Under the pieces are notes generated by a model that did no database searches, was not told the origin of the DNA, and worked only from the letters and a program-made list of their open reading frames with translations. DNA of 64,000 nucleotides, taken from assembly GCF_014596725.1 (NCBI RefSeq), contig NZ_JACVEG010000001.1, positions 124,001 through 188,000 on the forward strand, given 5' to 3'. The position numbers and the translations under genes were made by a program. The stretch is from Vibrio sp. Y2-5 (GTDB taxonomy: Bacteria; Pseudomonadota; Gammaproteobacteria; Enterobacterales; Vibrionaceae). Below, in pieces: positions 46,832 to 57,468 of this stretch. Within the stretch, counting starts at the first letter, position 1. The number at the start of each line of letters is the position of its first letter.

Positions 46832-47416
46832 TTATTTAATCAGAGTGGCGTTGGTGATGATGATAGGTGTTACGGGAACATCCTTCATGTAGCCAATTGA
46901 TCGAGTAGGTTGTTGAGCCATTTTTTGAATGATCTCAAAACCTTTAGTCACTTGACCAAACACGGCATAGCCCGGTGGGCGCTGACCGTAATTCAGAAAA
47001 TCATTATCAACGAGGTTAATGTAGAACTGACGAGTGGCTGAGTTTGGATCATTGGTACGAGCCATTGCAATCGTCGCCGTGTCATTGCGTAAACCGTTGC
47101 TTGCTTCGTTTTGAATTGGCGCATAGGTACTGACTTGCTTCATATCGGTATCAAAACCACCACCTTGTGCCATAAAGCCTGGAATGATGCGGTGGAAGAT
47201 AGTACCGACATAACTGCCGTCTTCAACGTAGCGAAGAAAGTTAGCAACACTGATTGGCGCTTGTTCTTCGTTCAGTTCAATGGTGAACGTTCCTAGAGTG
47301 GTTTCTACTTCAACTTGAGGCCCTGCCCAAACGCTGCTGCTCGCCGCAATAGCGAGCGCTGCCAAAGAGCCTTTCACCATGGACATTCTTTTCACCATGG
47401 ATAGTTTTTTAACCAT
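46832..47416 (-). CDS. Periplasmic peptidyl-prolyl isomerase (cyclophilin, PpiA-like)
   Basis: 194 residues. Signal peptide to about residue 31 (AASSSVWA-GP), then a full cyclophilin domain: VETTLGTFTIELNEEQAP, FHRIIPGFMAQGGGF, and QFYINLVDNDFLN. The N-terminus is odd: the first 18-base unit (MVKKLS) is repeated as MVKRMS and again as MVKGS, giving ATGs at 47416, 47398 and 47380. Only the first has a good ribosome binding site (AAGGAG, spacing seven), lying in the end of yajG, which it overlaps by 8 bases. Confidence 0.92.
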   Translation of the reverse strand: MVKKLSMVKRMSMVKGSLAALAIAASSSVWAGPQVEVETTLGTFTIELNEEQAPISVANFLRYVEDGSYVGTIFHRIIPGFMAQGGGFDTDMKQVSTYAPIQNEASNGLRNDTATIAMARTNDPNSATRQFYINLVDNDFLNYGQRPPGYAVFGQVTKGFEIIQKMAQQPTRSIGYMKDVPVTPIIITNATLIK

Positions 47417-47984
47417 GGAAACGCTCCTTCATATAGTTTTGCAGTTCTGTGTCTGAGGCAATTTCTTTAAGAACAAGATTCACCACATCATTGAGAACTT
47501 GTTCAATATCTTCATTTGAAGCACTTAGAGCACCTGTACGTTTTGCCGTACCGGTATAGCTTTTCACTAATTTTCCTTTTGGTGTTTCTGCTGTCAGTTG
47601 TAGCAGAACCTTACCGTTCATCTCATTTTCCATGATGGTATGAGTCACAGTCACCAAGGCTTCTTGGATTTCAAGCGTCAACATGTTTTCGCTGTTTACT
47701 GTGATAGTGAAACCTTGAGAATCAAACTGGCTTGAAAGAGCATTTTCTAAAGCGATACGAACGTTTTGTCGTGCATGAACAGGTTCTATGTTGTTGCGGC
47801 CGCTATCGACTAAAGCCACATATTGCGCAGAGCGAACGTCTTTACTAACAAAAGTGAACTTGCTGTTTGTCACGATATCACTGTTACTTAAAACAGCGGT
47901 AGGATTAAAGCTTACCTGCTGTTGCTGAGGTGCAGAGCAAGCGGCCAATAAAGCAATAGAAGCTGCGAGAACCAGTTTTTTCAT
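47409..47984 (-). CDS. yajG: YajG-family lipoprotein
   Basis: 191 residues from the ATG at 47984 (AAGGA, spacing seven); an earlier in-frame start adds 17 residues before the signal. Lipobox LLAACS at the end of the signal peptide. The rest matches YajG, an outer-membrane-directed lipoprotein of unknown function. It is upstream of the cyclophilin and ampG genes, as in E. coli, where yajG is beside ampG. Confidence 0.87.
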   Translation of the reverse strand: MKKLVLAASIALLAACSAPQQQQVSFNPTAVLSNSDIVTNSKFTFVSKDVRSAQYVALVDSGRNNIEPVHARQNVRIALENALSSQFDSQGFTITVNSENMLTLEIQEALVTVTHTIMENEMNGKVLLQLTAETPKGKLVKSYTGTAKRTGALSASNEDIEQVLNDVVNLVLKEIASDTELQNYMKERFHG

Positions 47985-48041
47985 GGTCAATTCCTTTCGT
48001 TTGTTTTGGCATGTCAGGAACATGCTTAAGGTCACCAGACC

Positions 48042-49172
48042 CTAATACTTAGTAGCTTGTAAGATAACAAATTTATTGTTGCTAGCGACAGTCTTTACTT
48101 GTGTGTGACCGAAAAGGCGAGCAAGTTTTATATCGTATCCGAGGTGGCGATTGCCGATAACCAATAATTTGCCCCCATTTTTAAGAACTTGCTTTGAATC
48201 ACAGAACATCTGCCATGCGATATGGTCTGTGATTGCCTGCTGTTGATGGAATGGGGGATTACATACGATAAACGAAGCGCTCTCAGTTTCAAACTCATCT
48301 AAGCAATTGTTAGCAACACAGGTTATCTCACGTTGCGTGTGTAAATTGTTATTCAAGTTGCGTCTGGCGGCTTCAACCGCCATAAAGCTCTCGTCAACAC
48401 AGGTAATTGAGGCATTAGGATTTAACCGCGCCAGTTTTATCGACAACACACCATTGCCGCAGCCTAGGTCGATGAAGTCTGTTAAATCTTCACTCGGTAA
48501 ATGTTCAAGCAGCAAGCGCGCGCCTTGGTCCAGACTCTCACCAGAATACACGTTGGGAAGATTCACCAAACTCATCTGTTCGTTTTCAACTTCCCATTGA
48601 ACTTCTTCATCTACATTTGCTATTGGTGCGCAATTGGCAGAAGAAAACACTAAACGGTGTTTTTTCCACGCTAGAGATGTCTTTGTCTCTCCCAAATACT
48701 TCTCAAATAATTGTAGAGTCGAAGAGTGAATTTCTTTCGCTTTGTTGACTGAAATAATGGGGCACTTTTCGTCTATTGATTGGCGAAGTTGGTTCAAAAT
48801 CCACACCAGATGACGGTTATTTCTAGGGATTTGCATCAACACCAGATCGATATCGCTAGGTATCTCATCCATGGTGTTGAGAAATATCACGTCAGTGCAA
48901 GAGTTACGTTTTAAGTTTTCTTGTGTTGCTTTCTGAGCAATGAAGGAATCACTCATCATGAACACTTGATGCTGTGCTGAAAACCAACAACTGAGTGCGC
49001 CGAATGAATCATTTAAAATCAAAATGCGTTTTGATGAGGTTAGCGCTAGCTCTTCAATATGCGAGATCAGATACTCATCACCCGCATCCCAAGCCTGTAG
49101 AAGCTCATTATTACGAATCGGGAAGCGATGAAGGGTTAGCGTACGTTCAAATAGCGAAAGCTCAGTTTTCAT
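48042..49172 (-). CDS. rlmG: 23S rRNA m2G1835 methyltransferase RlmG
   Basis: 376 residues from the ATG at 49172, close to E. coli RlmG (378). A longer frame begins 66 bases upstream but adds non-matching residues. Two related domains: an N-terminal one without a catalytic motif (SLFERTLTLHRFP, LNDSFGALSC) and a C-terminal class I methyltransferase with DLGCGNGVLSIKLARLNP (SAM binding) and the N-P-P-F motif VCNPPFHQQQAITDHIAW that marks amino-group methylation. The ribosome binding site is weak. Confidence 0.92.
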   Translation of the reverse strand: MKTELSLFERTLTLHRFPIRNNELLQAWDAGDEYLISHIEELALTSSKRILILNDSFGALSCWFSAQHQVFMMSDSFIAQKATQENLKRNSCTDVIFLNTMDEIPSDIDLVLMQIPRNNRHLVWILNQLRQSIDEKCPIISVNKAKEIHSSTLQLFEKYLGETKTSLAWKKHRLVFSSANCAPIANVDEEVQWEVENEQMSLVNLPNVYSGESLDQGARLLLEHLPSEDLTDFIDLGCGNGVLSIKLARLNPNASITCVDESFMAVEAARRNLNNNLHTQREITCVANNCLDEFETESASFIVCNPPFHQQQAITDHIAWQMFCDSKQVLKNGGKLLVIGNRHLGYDIKLARLFGHTQVKTVASNNKFVILQATKY

Positions 49173-49355
49173 ATTCGGTTTAATTGATAGTTTTAAAGAC
49201 ACTATTATTGTCTCAGATGCTCGACGATCAAGAAACATAAACCTTTGACTACTGTTTGTCGGTCAAACGTAAGGTTTGTGTTTGTCAAAACAAAGCTTGC
49301 CAAAGTAAACTGTTTGTTGGTTTTGTTATATCAGTGTGTGAAAGAAGGGAGCATT

Positions 49356-49658
49356 ATGATTCAACAAGTCATTGAGACTAAGCTACAAGATACATTTCAA
49401 CCTCATCATTTACAGGTTGTTAATGAAAGCTATATGCATAATGTGGCACCGGGATCAGAGAGTCACTTTAAAGTGGTGATTGTTACTTCGAGCTTTGAAG
49501 GGCAACGTTTGATTATGCGTCACCGTCAAGTCAATCAGACTTTGTCGGATGAGTTAGACAACCATATTCATGCTCTGGCTATACATACTTACACCCCACA
49601 AGAGTGGGATGAGTTGCAGAAAAAAGCACCAGATAGCCCGATGTGTTTGGGTGGATAG
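49356..49658 (+). CDS. bolA: BolA family protein
   Basis: 100 residues from ATG 49356 with AGGGAG before it; a longer frame reading from 49245 has no support. The BolA signature is seen: [23 protein letters not shown], and [21 protein letters not shown]. BolA proteins work with monothiol glutaredoxins in Fe-S handling and affect cell shape and stress responses. Divergent from rlmG. In E. coli bolA is close to yajG and ampG, and the same group is present here. Confidence 0.94.
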   Translation: MIQQVIETKLQDTFQPHHLQVVNESYMHNVAPGSESHFKVVIVTSSFEGQRLIMRHRQVNQTLSDELDNHIHALAIHTYTPQEWDELQKKAPDSPMCLGG

Positions 49659-50141
49659 TGATGAGCTAAGTGCTCATAAATTGCTCTTGATTTGGATGAT
49701 TGTTTAACAATTTTAATACAGTTACCATTCTGTAAAGCGGCGGATAAACATTTTTTTCAAAAAAAATCGCAAAAAATAACCCTGATATTCAGGTGGTGAA
49801 AATAATTGTGCGACATATCAAAATAATGATTATTAATGCGCCTTTTAAACGAATTTGTGCCCAAATAAAATCACGAATCTAGAGATCTTGAATGGCATCG
49901 TATTCGTAAAAGGTGCTAAACTACCGCCCTTGATAAATCTCATCTCAAATCTGTAATGTGATTTTTAAAAGTATGTTGCGCTTTTGGTGATTAAATAACC
50001 AAGGCGGACAGATATAATAATGTCGTGTCTAGAGACGGTTTAGTTTTGTCATTACACACTTCCAGTCGAAGTACGGATGACCACCGCCTCGAATTTGCGC
50101 AATGAATGAATCTTTTTCCCGATAAAGTAGTGCAAGTGCGT
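49659..50141. other. 483-bp leader of the nqr operon
   Basis: AT-rich, no gene. Promoter candidate TTGATA (49930-49935), 16 bases, TGTAAT (49952-49957), leaving a leader of about 180 bases. A Fur-box-like palindrome AATAATGATTATT lies at about 49822-49834. A weak hairpin ATGAGC/GCTCAT (49661-49677) follows bolA without a T-run. Confidence 0.5.
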
Positions 50142-51482
50142 ATGATTACAATAAAAAAGGGTTTGGACCTTCCTATCGCAGGAACTCCTTCCCAGGTGAT
50201 TAATGATGGCAAAGCCATCAACAAAGTCGCCTTGCTTGGCGAAGAGTACGTCGGCATGCGTCCTACTATGCATGTTCGCGTAGGTGATGAAGTAAAGAAA
50301 GCTCAAGTTCTTTTTGAAGATAAGAAGAATCCGGGTGTGAAATTTACTTCACCAGTCAGCGGTAAAGTTGTTGAAATTAATCGTGGTGCAAAACGTGTAC
50401 TTCAGTCTGTAGTGATTGAAGTTGCAGGTGATGACCAAGTGACGTTCGACAAGTTTGAAGCGAATCAATTAGCAAGTCTTGACCGCGAAGCGGTGAAAAC
50501 TCAACTTGTTGATTCTGGTCTTTGGACATCGCTGCGTACTCGTCCGTTCAGCAAGGTTCCTGCAGTTGATTCGACGACTAAGGCTATTTTTGTTACTGCC
50601 ATGGATACTAATCCATTAGCAGCAGAGCCGACGGTTATCATCAACGACAATTCGGAAGCCTTCGTTGCTGGTCTTGATGTACTTTCAGCTTTGACTGACG
50701 GTAAAGTGTACGTTTGTAAAAAAGGTACTAGCTTACCACGCTCAACTCAGTCTAATGTTGAAGAACATGTCTTTGACGGCCCTCACCCAGCAGGTTTAGC
50801 TGGTACACACATGCATTTCCTGCACCCTGTTAATGCAGAAAATGTGGCATGGTACATTAACTACCAGGACGTTATCGCTGTCGGTAAATTGTTCCTAACT
50901 GGTGAGTTATACAGCGAGCGTGTTATTTCTCTTGCTGGCCCTGTCGTAAATAATCCTCGATTAATCCGTACGTTAGTAGGCGCAAGCCTAGAGCAATTGA
51001 CGGATAGCGAAATGATGCCTGGCGAAGTTCGCGTGATCTCTGGCTCAGTACTGACTGGTACTAAAGCTTCAGGTCCACACGCTTACTTAGGTCGTTACCA
51101 CTTACAGGTTTCTGTTCTTCGCGAAGGTCGTGAGAAAGAGCTGTTTGGTTGGGCAATGCCTGGTAAGAACAAGTTCTCTGTTACTCGCTCATTCTTGGGT
51201 CACCTGTTTAAAGGTCAGTTGTTCAACATGACAACAACGACTAACGGTAGTGACCGCGCAATGGTGCCAATTGGTAACTATGAAAAAGTTATGCCGCTAG
51301 ATATGGAGCCAACTCTGTTGCTTCGTGATCTGTGTGCTGGTGACACTGATAGTGCAGTACGCCTCGGCGCATTGGAACTTGATGAAGAAGATCTAGCACT
51401 GTGTACCTTTGTATGTCCTGGTAAATACGAGTACGGTCCGTTACTTCGTGAATGCCTCGATAAGATTGAGAAAGAAGGGTAA
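50142..51482 (+). CDS. nqrA: Na+-NQR subunit A
   Basis: 446 residues, the vibrio NqrA length. Peripheral cytoplasmic subunit, thought to bind ubiquinone. Start at [14 protein letters not shown]; an upstream in-frame ATG at 50106 would add 12 residues not found in the family as I know it. The ribosome binding site is weak (AAGTG). Conserved stretches include [15 protein letters not shown] and ATG-like [19 protein letters not shown]. First gene of the operon, with the next start five bases after its stop. Confidence 0.97.
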   Translation: MITIKKGLDLPIAGTPSQVINDGKAINKVALLGEEYVGMRPTMHVRVGDEVKKAQVLFEDKKNPGVKFTSPVSGKVVEINRGAKRVLQSVVIEVAGDDQVTFDKFEANQLASLDREAVKTQLVDSGLWTSLRTRPFSKVPAVDSTTKAIFVTAMDTNPLAAEPTVIINDNSEAFVAGLDVLSALTDGKVYVCKKGTSLPRSTQSNVEEHVFDGPHPAGLAGTHMHFLHPVNAENVAWYINYQDVIAVGKLFLTGELYSERVISLAGPVVNNPRLIRTLVGASLEQLTDSEMMPGEVRVISGSVLTGTKASGPHAYLGRYHLQVSVLREGREKELFGWAMPGKNKFSVTRSFLGHLFKGQLFNMTTTTNGSDRAMVPIGNYEKVMPLDMEPTLLLRDLCAGDTDSAVRLGALELDEEDLALCTFVCPGKYEYGPLLRECLDKIEKEG

Positions 51483-51487
51483 TTTTC

Positions 51488-52732
51488 ATGGGCCTTAAAA
51501 AGTTTCTTGAAGACATCGAGCATCACTTTGAACCAGGTGGTAAACACGAGAAATGGTTTGCTTTATATGAAGCAGCTGCAACTCTGTTTTACACGCCGGG
51601 TCTTGTGACAAAGAAAGGCGCTCATGTCCGTGATAGCGTTGACTTAAAACGTATCATGATCATGGTTTGGTTAGCTGTGTTCCCAGCAATGTTCTGGGGT
51701 ATGTATAACGCAGGTGGTCAGGCTATCTCTGCACTTCATCACTTGTACGCAAGTGACCAACTTGCAACCATCATTGATGGTAACTGGCATTACTGGCTGA
51801 CTGAAATGCTGGGCGGTACTATGTCGTCTGATGCAGGTTGGGGCAGTAAAATGCTGTTGGGTGCAACTTATTTCCTTCCAATCTACGCAACAGTATTTAT
51901 TGTTGGTGGTTTCTGGGAAGTATTGTTCTGTATGGTGCGTAAGCACGAAGTTAACGAAGGTTTCTTTGTAACTTCGATTCTTTTCGCATTGATCGTTCCA
52001 CCAACGCTACCTCTATGGCAAGCAGCGCTAGGTATTACCTTCGGTGTTGTTGTTGCGAAAGAAGTATTTGGTGGTACTGGTCGTAACTTCCTAAACCCAG
52101 CGCTAGCGGGTCGTGCATTCCTATTCTTTGCATACCCAGCTCAAATCTCTGGTGATTTAGTTTGGACTGCTGCGGACGGTTTCTCAGGCGCAACTGCTCT
52201 TAGTCAATGGACTCAAGGTGGTAGCGGTGCTCTGATGAATGCTGCAACAGGTCAAGCAATCACTTGGATGGATGCATTCATTGGTAATATCCCAGGTTCA
52301 ATTGGTGAAGTGTCTACGCTTGCTCTAGCAATCGGTGCGGCATTCATCGTTTACATGGGTATTGCTTCATGGCGCATTATCGCTGGTGTGATGATCGGTA
52401 TGATCGCTCTTTCTACGTTGTTCAACGTGATTGGTTCTGACACCAATATGATGTTCAACATGCCTTGGCATTGGCACCTAGTTCTAGGTGGCTTCGCATT
52501 CGGTATGTTCTTCATGGCAACGGACCCAGTATCAGCGTCGTTTACAGATAAAGGTAAGTGGGCATACGGTATTTTGATTGGTGCTATGTGTGTACTAATC
52601 CGTGTGGTTAACCCTGCATACCCAGAAGGCATGATGCTAGCGATTCTATTCGCTAACCTGTTTGCGCCTCTGTTCGACCATATTGTGGTAGAGAAAAACA
52701 TCAAGCGGAGATTATCGCGCTATGGCAAGTAA
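51488..52732 (+). CDS. nqrB: Na+-NQR subunit B
   Basis: 414 residues, membrane subunit with about ten segments, carrying riboflavin and a covalent FMN. The FMN is attached by ApbE to the Thr of SGAT; here that is Thr236 ([12 protein letters not shown]), the residue number known from V. cholerae. It is part of the Na+ channel. nqrC starts 11 bases inside its end. Confidence 0.97.
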   Translation: MGLKKFLEDIEHHFEPGGKHEKWFALYEAAATLFYTPGLVTKKGAHVRDSVDLKRIMIMVWLAVFPAMFWGMYNAGGQAISALHHLYASDQLATIIDGNWHYWLTEMLGGTMSSDAGWGSKMLLGATYFLPIYATVFIVGGFWEVLFCMVRKHEVNEGFFVTSILFALIVPPTLPLWQAALGITFGVVVAKEVFGGTGRNFLNPALAGRAFLFFAYPAQISGDLVWTAADGFSGATALSQWTQGGSGALMNAATGQAITWMDAFIGNIPGSIGEVSTLALAIGAAFIVYMGIASWRIIAGVMIGMIALSTLFNVIGSDTNMMFNMPWHWHLVLGGFAFGMFFMATDPVSASFTDKGKWAYGILIGAMCVLIRVVNPAYPEGMMLAILFANLFAPLFDHIVVEKNIKRRLSRYGK

Positions 52733-53489
52733 TAACGATAGCATTAAGAAAACGCTGTTTGTTGTTATCGCATTGAGCCTAGTGTGCTCAATCATCGTAT
52801 CGACAGCGGCTGTTGGCCTGCGAGACAAGCAAAAAGCGAATGCTGTGCTTGATAAGCAAAGCAAGATCGTTCAAGTAGCAGGTATCACTGAACAAGGTAA
52901 GGTTCCAGAGCTGTACTCTAAGTACATCGAACCTCGTCTTGTTGACCTAAATACTGGTGACTTTGTTGAAGGTAACGCAGCGACTTTTGATCAGCGTAAA
53001 GCGGCAAAAAATCCTGCTGAATCAGTGAAGCTTTCACCAGAACAAGACTTAGCGAAGATTATTCGTCGCTCAAACACAGGTATCGTTTATCTTGTTAAAG
53101 ATGGCGACCAAGTGTCAAAAGTAATCTTACCAATTCACGGTAATGGCCTATGGTCTATGATGTACGCATTCGTTGCGGTTGAAACTGATGGTAATACAGT
53201 TTCTGGCATCACTTACTATGAGCAAGGCGAAACTCCTGGATTGGGTGGTGAAGTTGAAAACCCTAACTGGCGTGCTCAATTTGTAGGTAAGAAACTGTTC
53301 GATGAGAACCACAAACCTGCAATTAAAGTTGTAAAAGGTGGCGCACCACAAGGCTCTGAGCACGGTGTTGACGCCCTTTCAGGTGCAACGCTAACCAGTA
53401 ATGGTGTTCAACATACCTTTGACTTCTGGTTAGGTGATATGGGCTTTGGTCCTTTCCTAGCAAAAGTTCGTGACGGAGGTCTTAACTAA
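52722..53489 (+). CDS. nqrC: Na+-NQR subunit C
   Basis: 255 residues, one N-terminal membrane span ([21 protein letters not shown]) and a periplasmic domain. The second covalent FMN site is Thr223 in [31 protein letters not shown] is typical of the family. Overlaps nqrB by 11 bases and nqrD by one, so translation is coupled. Confidence 0.97.
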   Translation: MASNNDSIKKTLFVVIALSLVCSIIVSTAAVGLRDKQKANAVLDKQSKIVQVAGITEQGKVPELYSKYIEPRLVDLNTGDFVEGNAATFDQRKAAKNPAESVKLSPEQDLAKIIRRSNTGIVYLVKDGDQVSKVILPIHGNGLWSMMYAFVAVETDGNTVSGITYYEQGETPGLGGEVENPNWRAQFVGKKLFDENHKPAIKVVKGGAPQGSEHGVDALSGATLTSNGVQHTFDFWLGDMGFGPFLAKVRDGGLN

Positions 53490-54121
53490 TGTCTAGCGCA
53501 AAAGATCTTAAAAAGAGCATTCTGGCGCCGGTATTGGATAACAACCCAATCGCGCTACAAGTTCTTGGTGTATGTTCTGCTCTAGCAGTGACTACTAAAC
53601 TAGAGACGGCGTTTGTAATGACTCTGGCAGTAACGTTTGTAACTGCATTGTCGAACTTCTTCGTTTCATTAATCCGTAACCACATTCCTAGCAGCGTACG
53701 TATCATCGTTCAGATGGCGGTAATCGCTTCTTTGGTAATCGTGGTAGACCAAATTCTGAAAGCCTATCTTTACGATATTTCTAAACAGCTTTCAGTATTC
53801 GTTGGCCTTATCATTACCAACTGTATCGTAATGGGTCGTGCAGAAGCATTTGCAATGAAGTCTGCACCAATTCCATCATTTATCGATGGTATTGGTAATG
53901 GTCTAGGTTACGGTTTTGTACTTATCACTGTTGGTTTCTTCCGTGAGCTTCTAGGTTCTGGCAAGCTATTCGGTATGGAAGTTCTACCTCTGTTGAAAGA
54001 CGGCGGTTGGTACCAGCCAAACGGTTTGATGCTATTAGCACCTTCTGCATTCTTCCTGATCGGATTTATGATTTGGGCGATTCGTACCTTCAAGCCTGAA
54101 CAAGTAGAAGCGAAGGAGTAA
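53489..54121 (+). CDS. nqrD: Na+-NQR subunit D
   Basis: 210 residues, six membrane segments. NqrD and NqrE are related (Rnf/Nqr D/E family) and together bind an intramembrane Fe-S centre through Cys residues; candidates here are in LGVCSALAV and [15 protein letters not shown]. The ATG overlaps the nqrC stop by one base; nqrE follows after seven bases. Confidence 0.96.
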   Translation: MSSAKDLKKSILAPVLDNNPIALQVLGVCSALAVTTKLETAFVMTLAVTFVTALSNFFVSLIRNHIPSSVRIIVQMAVIASLVIVVDQILKAYLYDISKQLSVFVGLIITNCIVMGRAEAFAMKSAPIPSFIDGIGNGLGYGFVLITVGFFRELLGSGKLFGMEVLPLLKDGGWYQPNGLMLLAPSAFFLIGFMIWAIRTFKPEQVEAKE

Positions 54122-54128
54122 GGTTGTC

Positions 54129-54725
54129 ATGGAACATTATATTAGTTTGATGGTGAAATCGATTTTCATCGAGAACATGGCACTGTCTTTCTTCTTAGGT
54201 ATGTGTACCTTCTTGGCTGTATCGAAGAAAGTTAAGACATCATTTGGTCTAGGTATTGCGGTAACAGTGGTATTAACCATCTCTGTTCCTGTGAACAACC
54301 TAGTTTACAACCTAGTTCTTAAACCAGATGCGCTTGCTGAAGGTGTGGATTTAAGTTTCCTTAACTTCATTACCTTCATCGGTGTAATCGCTGCATTAGT
54401 ACAGATTCTAGAAATGATCTTAGACCGTTTCTTCCCACCTCTGTACAACGCGTTAGGTATCTTCCTTCCATTGATTACAGTTAACTGTGCAATCTTTGGT
54501 GGTGTATCTTTCATGGTTCAGCGTGATTACAACTTCGCAGAGTCTGTAGTTTACGGTTTCGGTTCAGGTTTGGGCTGGATGCTAGCTATCGTCGCTCTTG
54601 CAGGTATCCGTGAGAAAATGAAGTATTCAGACGTGCCTCCAGGTCTACGTGGTCTTGGTATTACCTTTATCACTGCTGGTCTAATGGCGCTTGGCTTTAT
54701 GTCATTCTCTGGTGTTCAACTGTAA
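54129..54725 (+). CDS. nqrE: Na+-NQR subunit E
   Basis: 198 residues, six membrane segments, in inverted orientation relative to NqrD. The two Cys segments are [15 protein letters not shown] and [12 protein letters not shown]. Starts [20 protein letters not shown], the usual NqrE opening. nqrF follows after 33 bases. Confidence 0.97.
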   Translation: MEHYISLMVKSIFIENMALSFFLGMCTFLAVSKKVKTSFGLGIAVTVVLTISVPVNNLVYNLVLKPDALAEGVDLSFLNFITFIGVIAALVQILEMILDRFFPPLYNALGIFLPLITVNCAIFGGVSFMVQRDYNFAESVVYGFGSGLGWMLAIVALAGIREKMKYSDVPPGLRGLGITFITAGLMALGFMSFSGVQL

Positions 54726-54758
54726 GACGGGTAAACCGCAACAATTAAGGAATAGTCA

Positions 54759-55982
54759 ATGGACATTATTCTTGGTGTAGTGATGTTTACTCTGATTGTT
54801 CTAGCGCTAGTTCTAGTGATTTTATTCGCTAAATCTAAGCTAGTACCAACAGGTGACATTACAATCTCAATCAATGGCGATGCAGACAAATCGATCATTA
54901 CTTCTCCAGGCAGCAAGCTTCTTGGCGCACTGGCGAATTCTGGTATTTTCGTGTCATCGGCATGTGGTGGCGGTGGCTCTTGTGGTCAGTGTCGCGTAAA
55001 AATTAAATCTGGCGGTGGTGATATTCTACCGACTGAGCTTGACCACATTACTAAAGGTGAAGCTCGTGAAGGTGAACGTCTAGCGTGTCAGGTTGCAGTG
55101 AAAACTGACATGGAGATCGAGCTTCCAGAAGAGATCTTCGGTGTTAAGAAGTGGGAATGTACGGTTATCTCTAATGATAACAAAGCGACATTCATCAAAG
55201 AGCTTAAGCTACAAATTCCAGATGGCGAATCAGTACCTTTCCGTGCTGGTGGTTACATCCAGATTGAAGCGCCAGCTCACCATGTTAAATACGCGGATTA
55301 CGATGTACCTGAAGAGTACCGTGGCGACTGGGACAAGTTTAACCTGTTCCGCTACGAGTCTAAGGTAGATGAAGATATCATTCGTGCATACTCTATGGCG
55401 AACTACCCTGAAGAGTTCGGCATTATTATGCTAAACGTACGTATCGCGACTCCGCCACCAAATAATCCAAACGTACCACCGGGTCAAATGTCTTCGTACA
55501 TTTGGTCTCTGAAACCAGGTGATAAATGTACGATTTCTGGTCCATTTGGTGAGTTCTTCGCGAAAGATACAGATGCTGAAATGGTGTTTGTGGGTGGTGG
55601 TGCTGGTATGGCTCCAATGCGTTCACACATCTTCGATCAGCTGAAACGTCTGAAATCTAAGCGTAAGATGTCTTACTGGTACGGTGCTCGTTCTAAGCGT
55701 GAAATGTTCTACGTGGAAGACTTTGACGGCCTAGCGGCTGAAAATGACAACTTCGTATGGCACTGTGCGCTATCTGACCCGCAACCAGAAGATAACTGGG
55801 ATGGTTACACAGGCTTCATCCACAACGTATTGTATGAAAACTATCTGAAGGATCACGAAGCTCCTGAAGACTGTGAATACTACATGTGTGGTCCACCAAT
55901 GATGAACGCTGCTGTTATCGGCATGCTGAAAGATCTTGGTGTAGAAGATGAAAACATCTTGTTGGATGACTTTGGTGGTTAA
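54759..55982 (+). CDS. nqrF: Na+-NQR subunit F (NADH-oxidising)
   Basis: 407 residues. N-terminal membrane anchor (about 3-23), 2Fe-2S ferredoxin domain with Cys69, Cys75, Cys78 and Cys110 ([12 protein letters not shown] ... ACQV), then FAD-binding [11 protein letters not shown] and NADH-binding [12 protein letters not shown] with [11 protein letters not shown]. It takes electrons from NADH and feeds them through the membrane Fe-S centre to NqrC and NqrB. A perfect palindromic terminator follows. Confidence 0.98.
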   Translation: MDIILGVVMFTLIVLALVLVILFAKSKLVPTGDITISINGDADKSIITSPGSKLLGALANSGIFVSSACGGGGSCGQCRVKIKSGGGDILPTELDHITKGEAREGERLACQVAVKTDMEIELPEEIFGVKKWECTVISNDNKATFIKELKLQIPDGESVPFRAGGYIQIEAPAHHVKYADYDVPEEYRGDWDKFNLFRYESKVDEDIIRAYSMANYPEEFGIIMLNVRIATPPPNNPNVPPGQMSSYIWSLKPGDKCTISGPFGEFFAKDTDAEMVFVGGGAGMAPMRSHIFDQLKRLKSKRKMSYWYGARSKREMFYVEDFDGLAAENDNFVWHCALSDPQPEDNWDGYTGFIHNVLYENYLKDHEAPEDCEYYMCGPPMMNAAVIGMLKDLGVEDENILLDDFGG

Positions 55983-56004
55983 TCTCCGCTAAGTGTCTGA
56001 TCGA

Positions 56005-56038
56005 ATGGCTGACTCAATTGAGTCAGCCATAATTTTTT
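56005..56038 (+). terminator. Palindromic terminator after nqrF
   Basis: ATGGCTGACTCAA/TTGAGTCAGCCAT, a perfect 26-bp palindrome without spacer, followed by AATTTTTT. Probably ends or attenuates the nqrA-F transcript before apbE. Confidence 0.88.
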
Positions 56039-56046
56039 GAAGTTTG

Positions 56047-56098
56047 TATAGAGAATCTCGTAAGGTTTATGTGCTAAATAACACATGGATTCTCTATA
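56047..56098 (+). promoter_or_regulatory. Long stem-loop in the apbE leader
   Basis: TATAGAGAATC (56047-56057) and GATTCTCTATA (56088-56098) are perfect 11-bp arms; an inner ATGTG/CACAT pair (56069-56073, 56082-56086) adds a second stem. It ends 15 bases before the AGGAG of apbE. No T-run. Confidence 0.55.
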
Positions 56099-56125
56099 TC
56101 TACTTATCTCAATAGGAGTAAACAA

Positions 56126-57133
56126 GTGAAAACTTGGCTTGTTGCATTAGCTTCTTTATTGCTTTTAGCTGGTTGTGAAAAATCGGTAGAGCAAGTTCAT
56201 TTAAGCGGCCCAACAATGGGTACCACATACAACATTAAGTATCTTCAACAAGATGGTATTCCGTCTTCTGAAGATCTTCATAAAGAGATCGATCGCTTAC
56301 TTGAAGAAGTAAACGACCAGATGTCAACGTACCGTAAAACGTCAGAGCTTAGCCGTTTTAACCAGTTTCAAGGCACAACTCCGTTTGAAGTTTCACCTCA
56401 GACGGCAACTGTGGTACGTGAAGCGATTCGTCTTAACTCAGTGACTTTAGGCGCTCTTGATGTCACTGTTGGCCCGTTGGTTAACTTGTGGGGGTTTGGC
56501 CCAGAAGCGCGTCCAGAAGTGGTACCTACCGATGAAGAGCTGGCTGAACGTAAAGCGAATATTGGTATCGAACATTTGAGTGTTGAAGGCAATAAGCTGA
56601 GCAAAGATCTCCCTCATCTATACGTTGATTTGTCGACCATTGCTAAAGGTTGGGGAGTGGATGTGGTTGCTGACTACATCGAGTCTCAAGGCATTACTAA
56701 CTACATGGTAGAAGTCGGCGGAGAAATCCGTTTGAAAGGCTTGAATCACGAAGGTGTCGGCTGGCGTATAGCGGTTGAAAAACCAACAGTAGATGAGCGC
56801 ACGATTCAAGAAGTCATCGAACCCGGTGACTACGCCATTGCGACTTCTGGGGACTATAGAAACTACTTTGAGCGTGATGGTGTGCGTTACTCGCATATTA
56901 TTAATCCTCAAACAGGACGCCCAATTAACAACCGTGTTGTATCGGTAACAGTGTTAGATAAATCGTGTATGACAGCGGATGGTCTGGCAACGGGGATAAT
57001 GGTGTTAGGTGAAGTCAAAGGTATTGAAATTGCCGAGAAAAATAACATCCCTGTGTTTATGATTGTGAAAACGGATGACGGTTTTGAAGAAGTCTTCTCT
57101 AGCGCATTCAAACCATTCTTAAACCGCAAATAA
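56126..57133 (+). CDS. apbE: FAD:protein FMN transferase ApbE (lipoprotein)
   Basis: 335 residues, GTG start with AGGAG seven bases upstream. Lipoprotein signal with Cys17 (LLLLAGC), so the enzyme is anchored on the periplasmic side, where it moves FMN from FAD to Thr of NqrB and NqrC. Family motifs: GPTMGTTYNIKY, LGALDVTVGPLVNLWGFGP, and VDLSTIAKGWGVD with YSHIINPQTGRP near the Mg site. Placement after nqrF agrees with the role. Confidence 0.96.
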   Translation: MKTWLVALASLLLLAGCEKSVEQVHLSGPTMGTTYNIKYLQQDGIPSSEDLHKEIDRLLEEVNDQMSTYRKTSELSRFNQFQGTTPFEVSPQTATVVREAIRLNSVTLGALDVTVGPLVNLWGFGPEARPEVVPTDEELAERKANIGIEHLSVEGNKLSKDLPHLYVDLSTIAKGWGVDVVADYIESQGITNYMVEVGGEIRLKGLNHEGVGWRIAVEKPTVDERTIQEVIEPGDYAIATSGDYRNYFERDGVRYSHIINPQTGRPINNRVVSVTVLDKSCMTADGLATGIMVLGEVKGIEIAEKNNIPVFMIVKTDDGFEEVFSSAFKPFLNRK

Positions 57134-57152
57134 CAGAAGTGAGTTTGTCATT

Positions 57153-57386
57153 ATGAGTACGTTTCTGATTACTTTCGGCGTCTTTATGGCGGTTATCGCA
57201 GCAATGGCTGTCGGCTATATCTTCCAGAAAAAAGTGGTGAAAGGCAGTTGTGGTGGATTAGGCGCTGTTGGCATTGAGAAAGTGTGTAACTGCCCTGAGC
57301 CTTGTGACGCACGTAAAAAGCGAGAAGCACGAGAAGCGGCAAGAGCTGAAAAATTGGCTGCTTGGGAAAAAGACCGCATCGCGTAA
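57153..57386 (+). CDS. nqrM: NqrM, Na+-NQR maturation factor
   Basis: 77 residues. One N-terminal membrane span (about 4-24), then Cys33, Cys45, Cys47 and Cys51 (GSCGGLG, VCNCPEPC) and a charged C-terminal helix. NqrM (DUF539) is needed for assembly of active NQR, probably by delivering iron for the NqrD/E centre. It follows apbE after 19 bases and ends at a strong terminator. Confidence 0.95.
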   Translation: MSTFLITFGVFMAVIAAMAVGYIFQKKVVKGSCGGLGAVGIEKVCNCPEPCDARKKREAREAARAEKLAAWEKDRIA

Positions 57387-57406
57387 ACTCGCCAGCAGTT
57401 TCAAGT

Positions 57407-57440
57407 AAAAAGGGTTCTATCGTTAGATAGAACCCTTTTT
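57407..57440. terminator. Bidirectional terminator after nqrM
   Basis: AAAAAGGGTTCTATC/GATAGAACCCTTTTT, 15-bp perfect stem with a 4-base loop, between convergent nqrM and the GGDEF gene. Confidence 0.93.
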
Positions 57441-57468
57441 GTTTGAGTATGGCTTTAAGGTACTAGAT

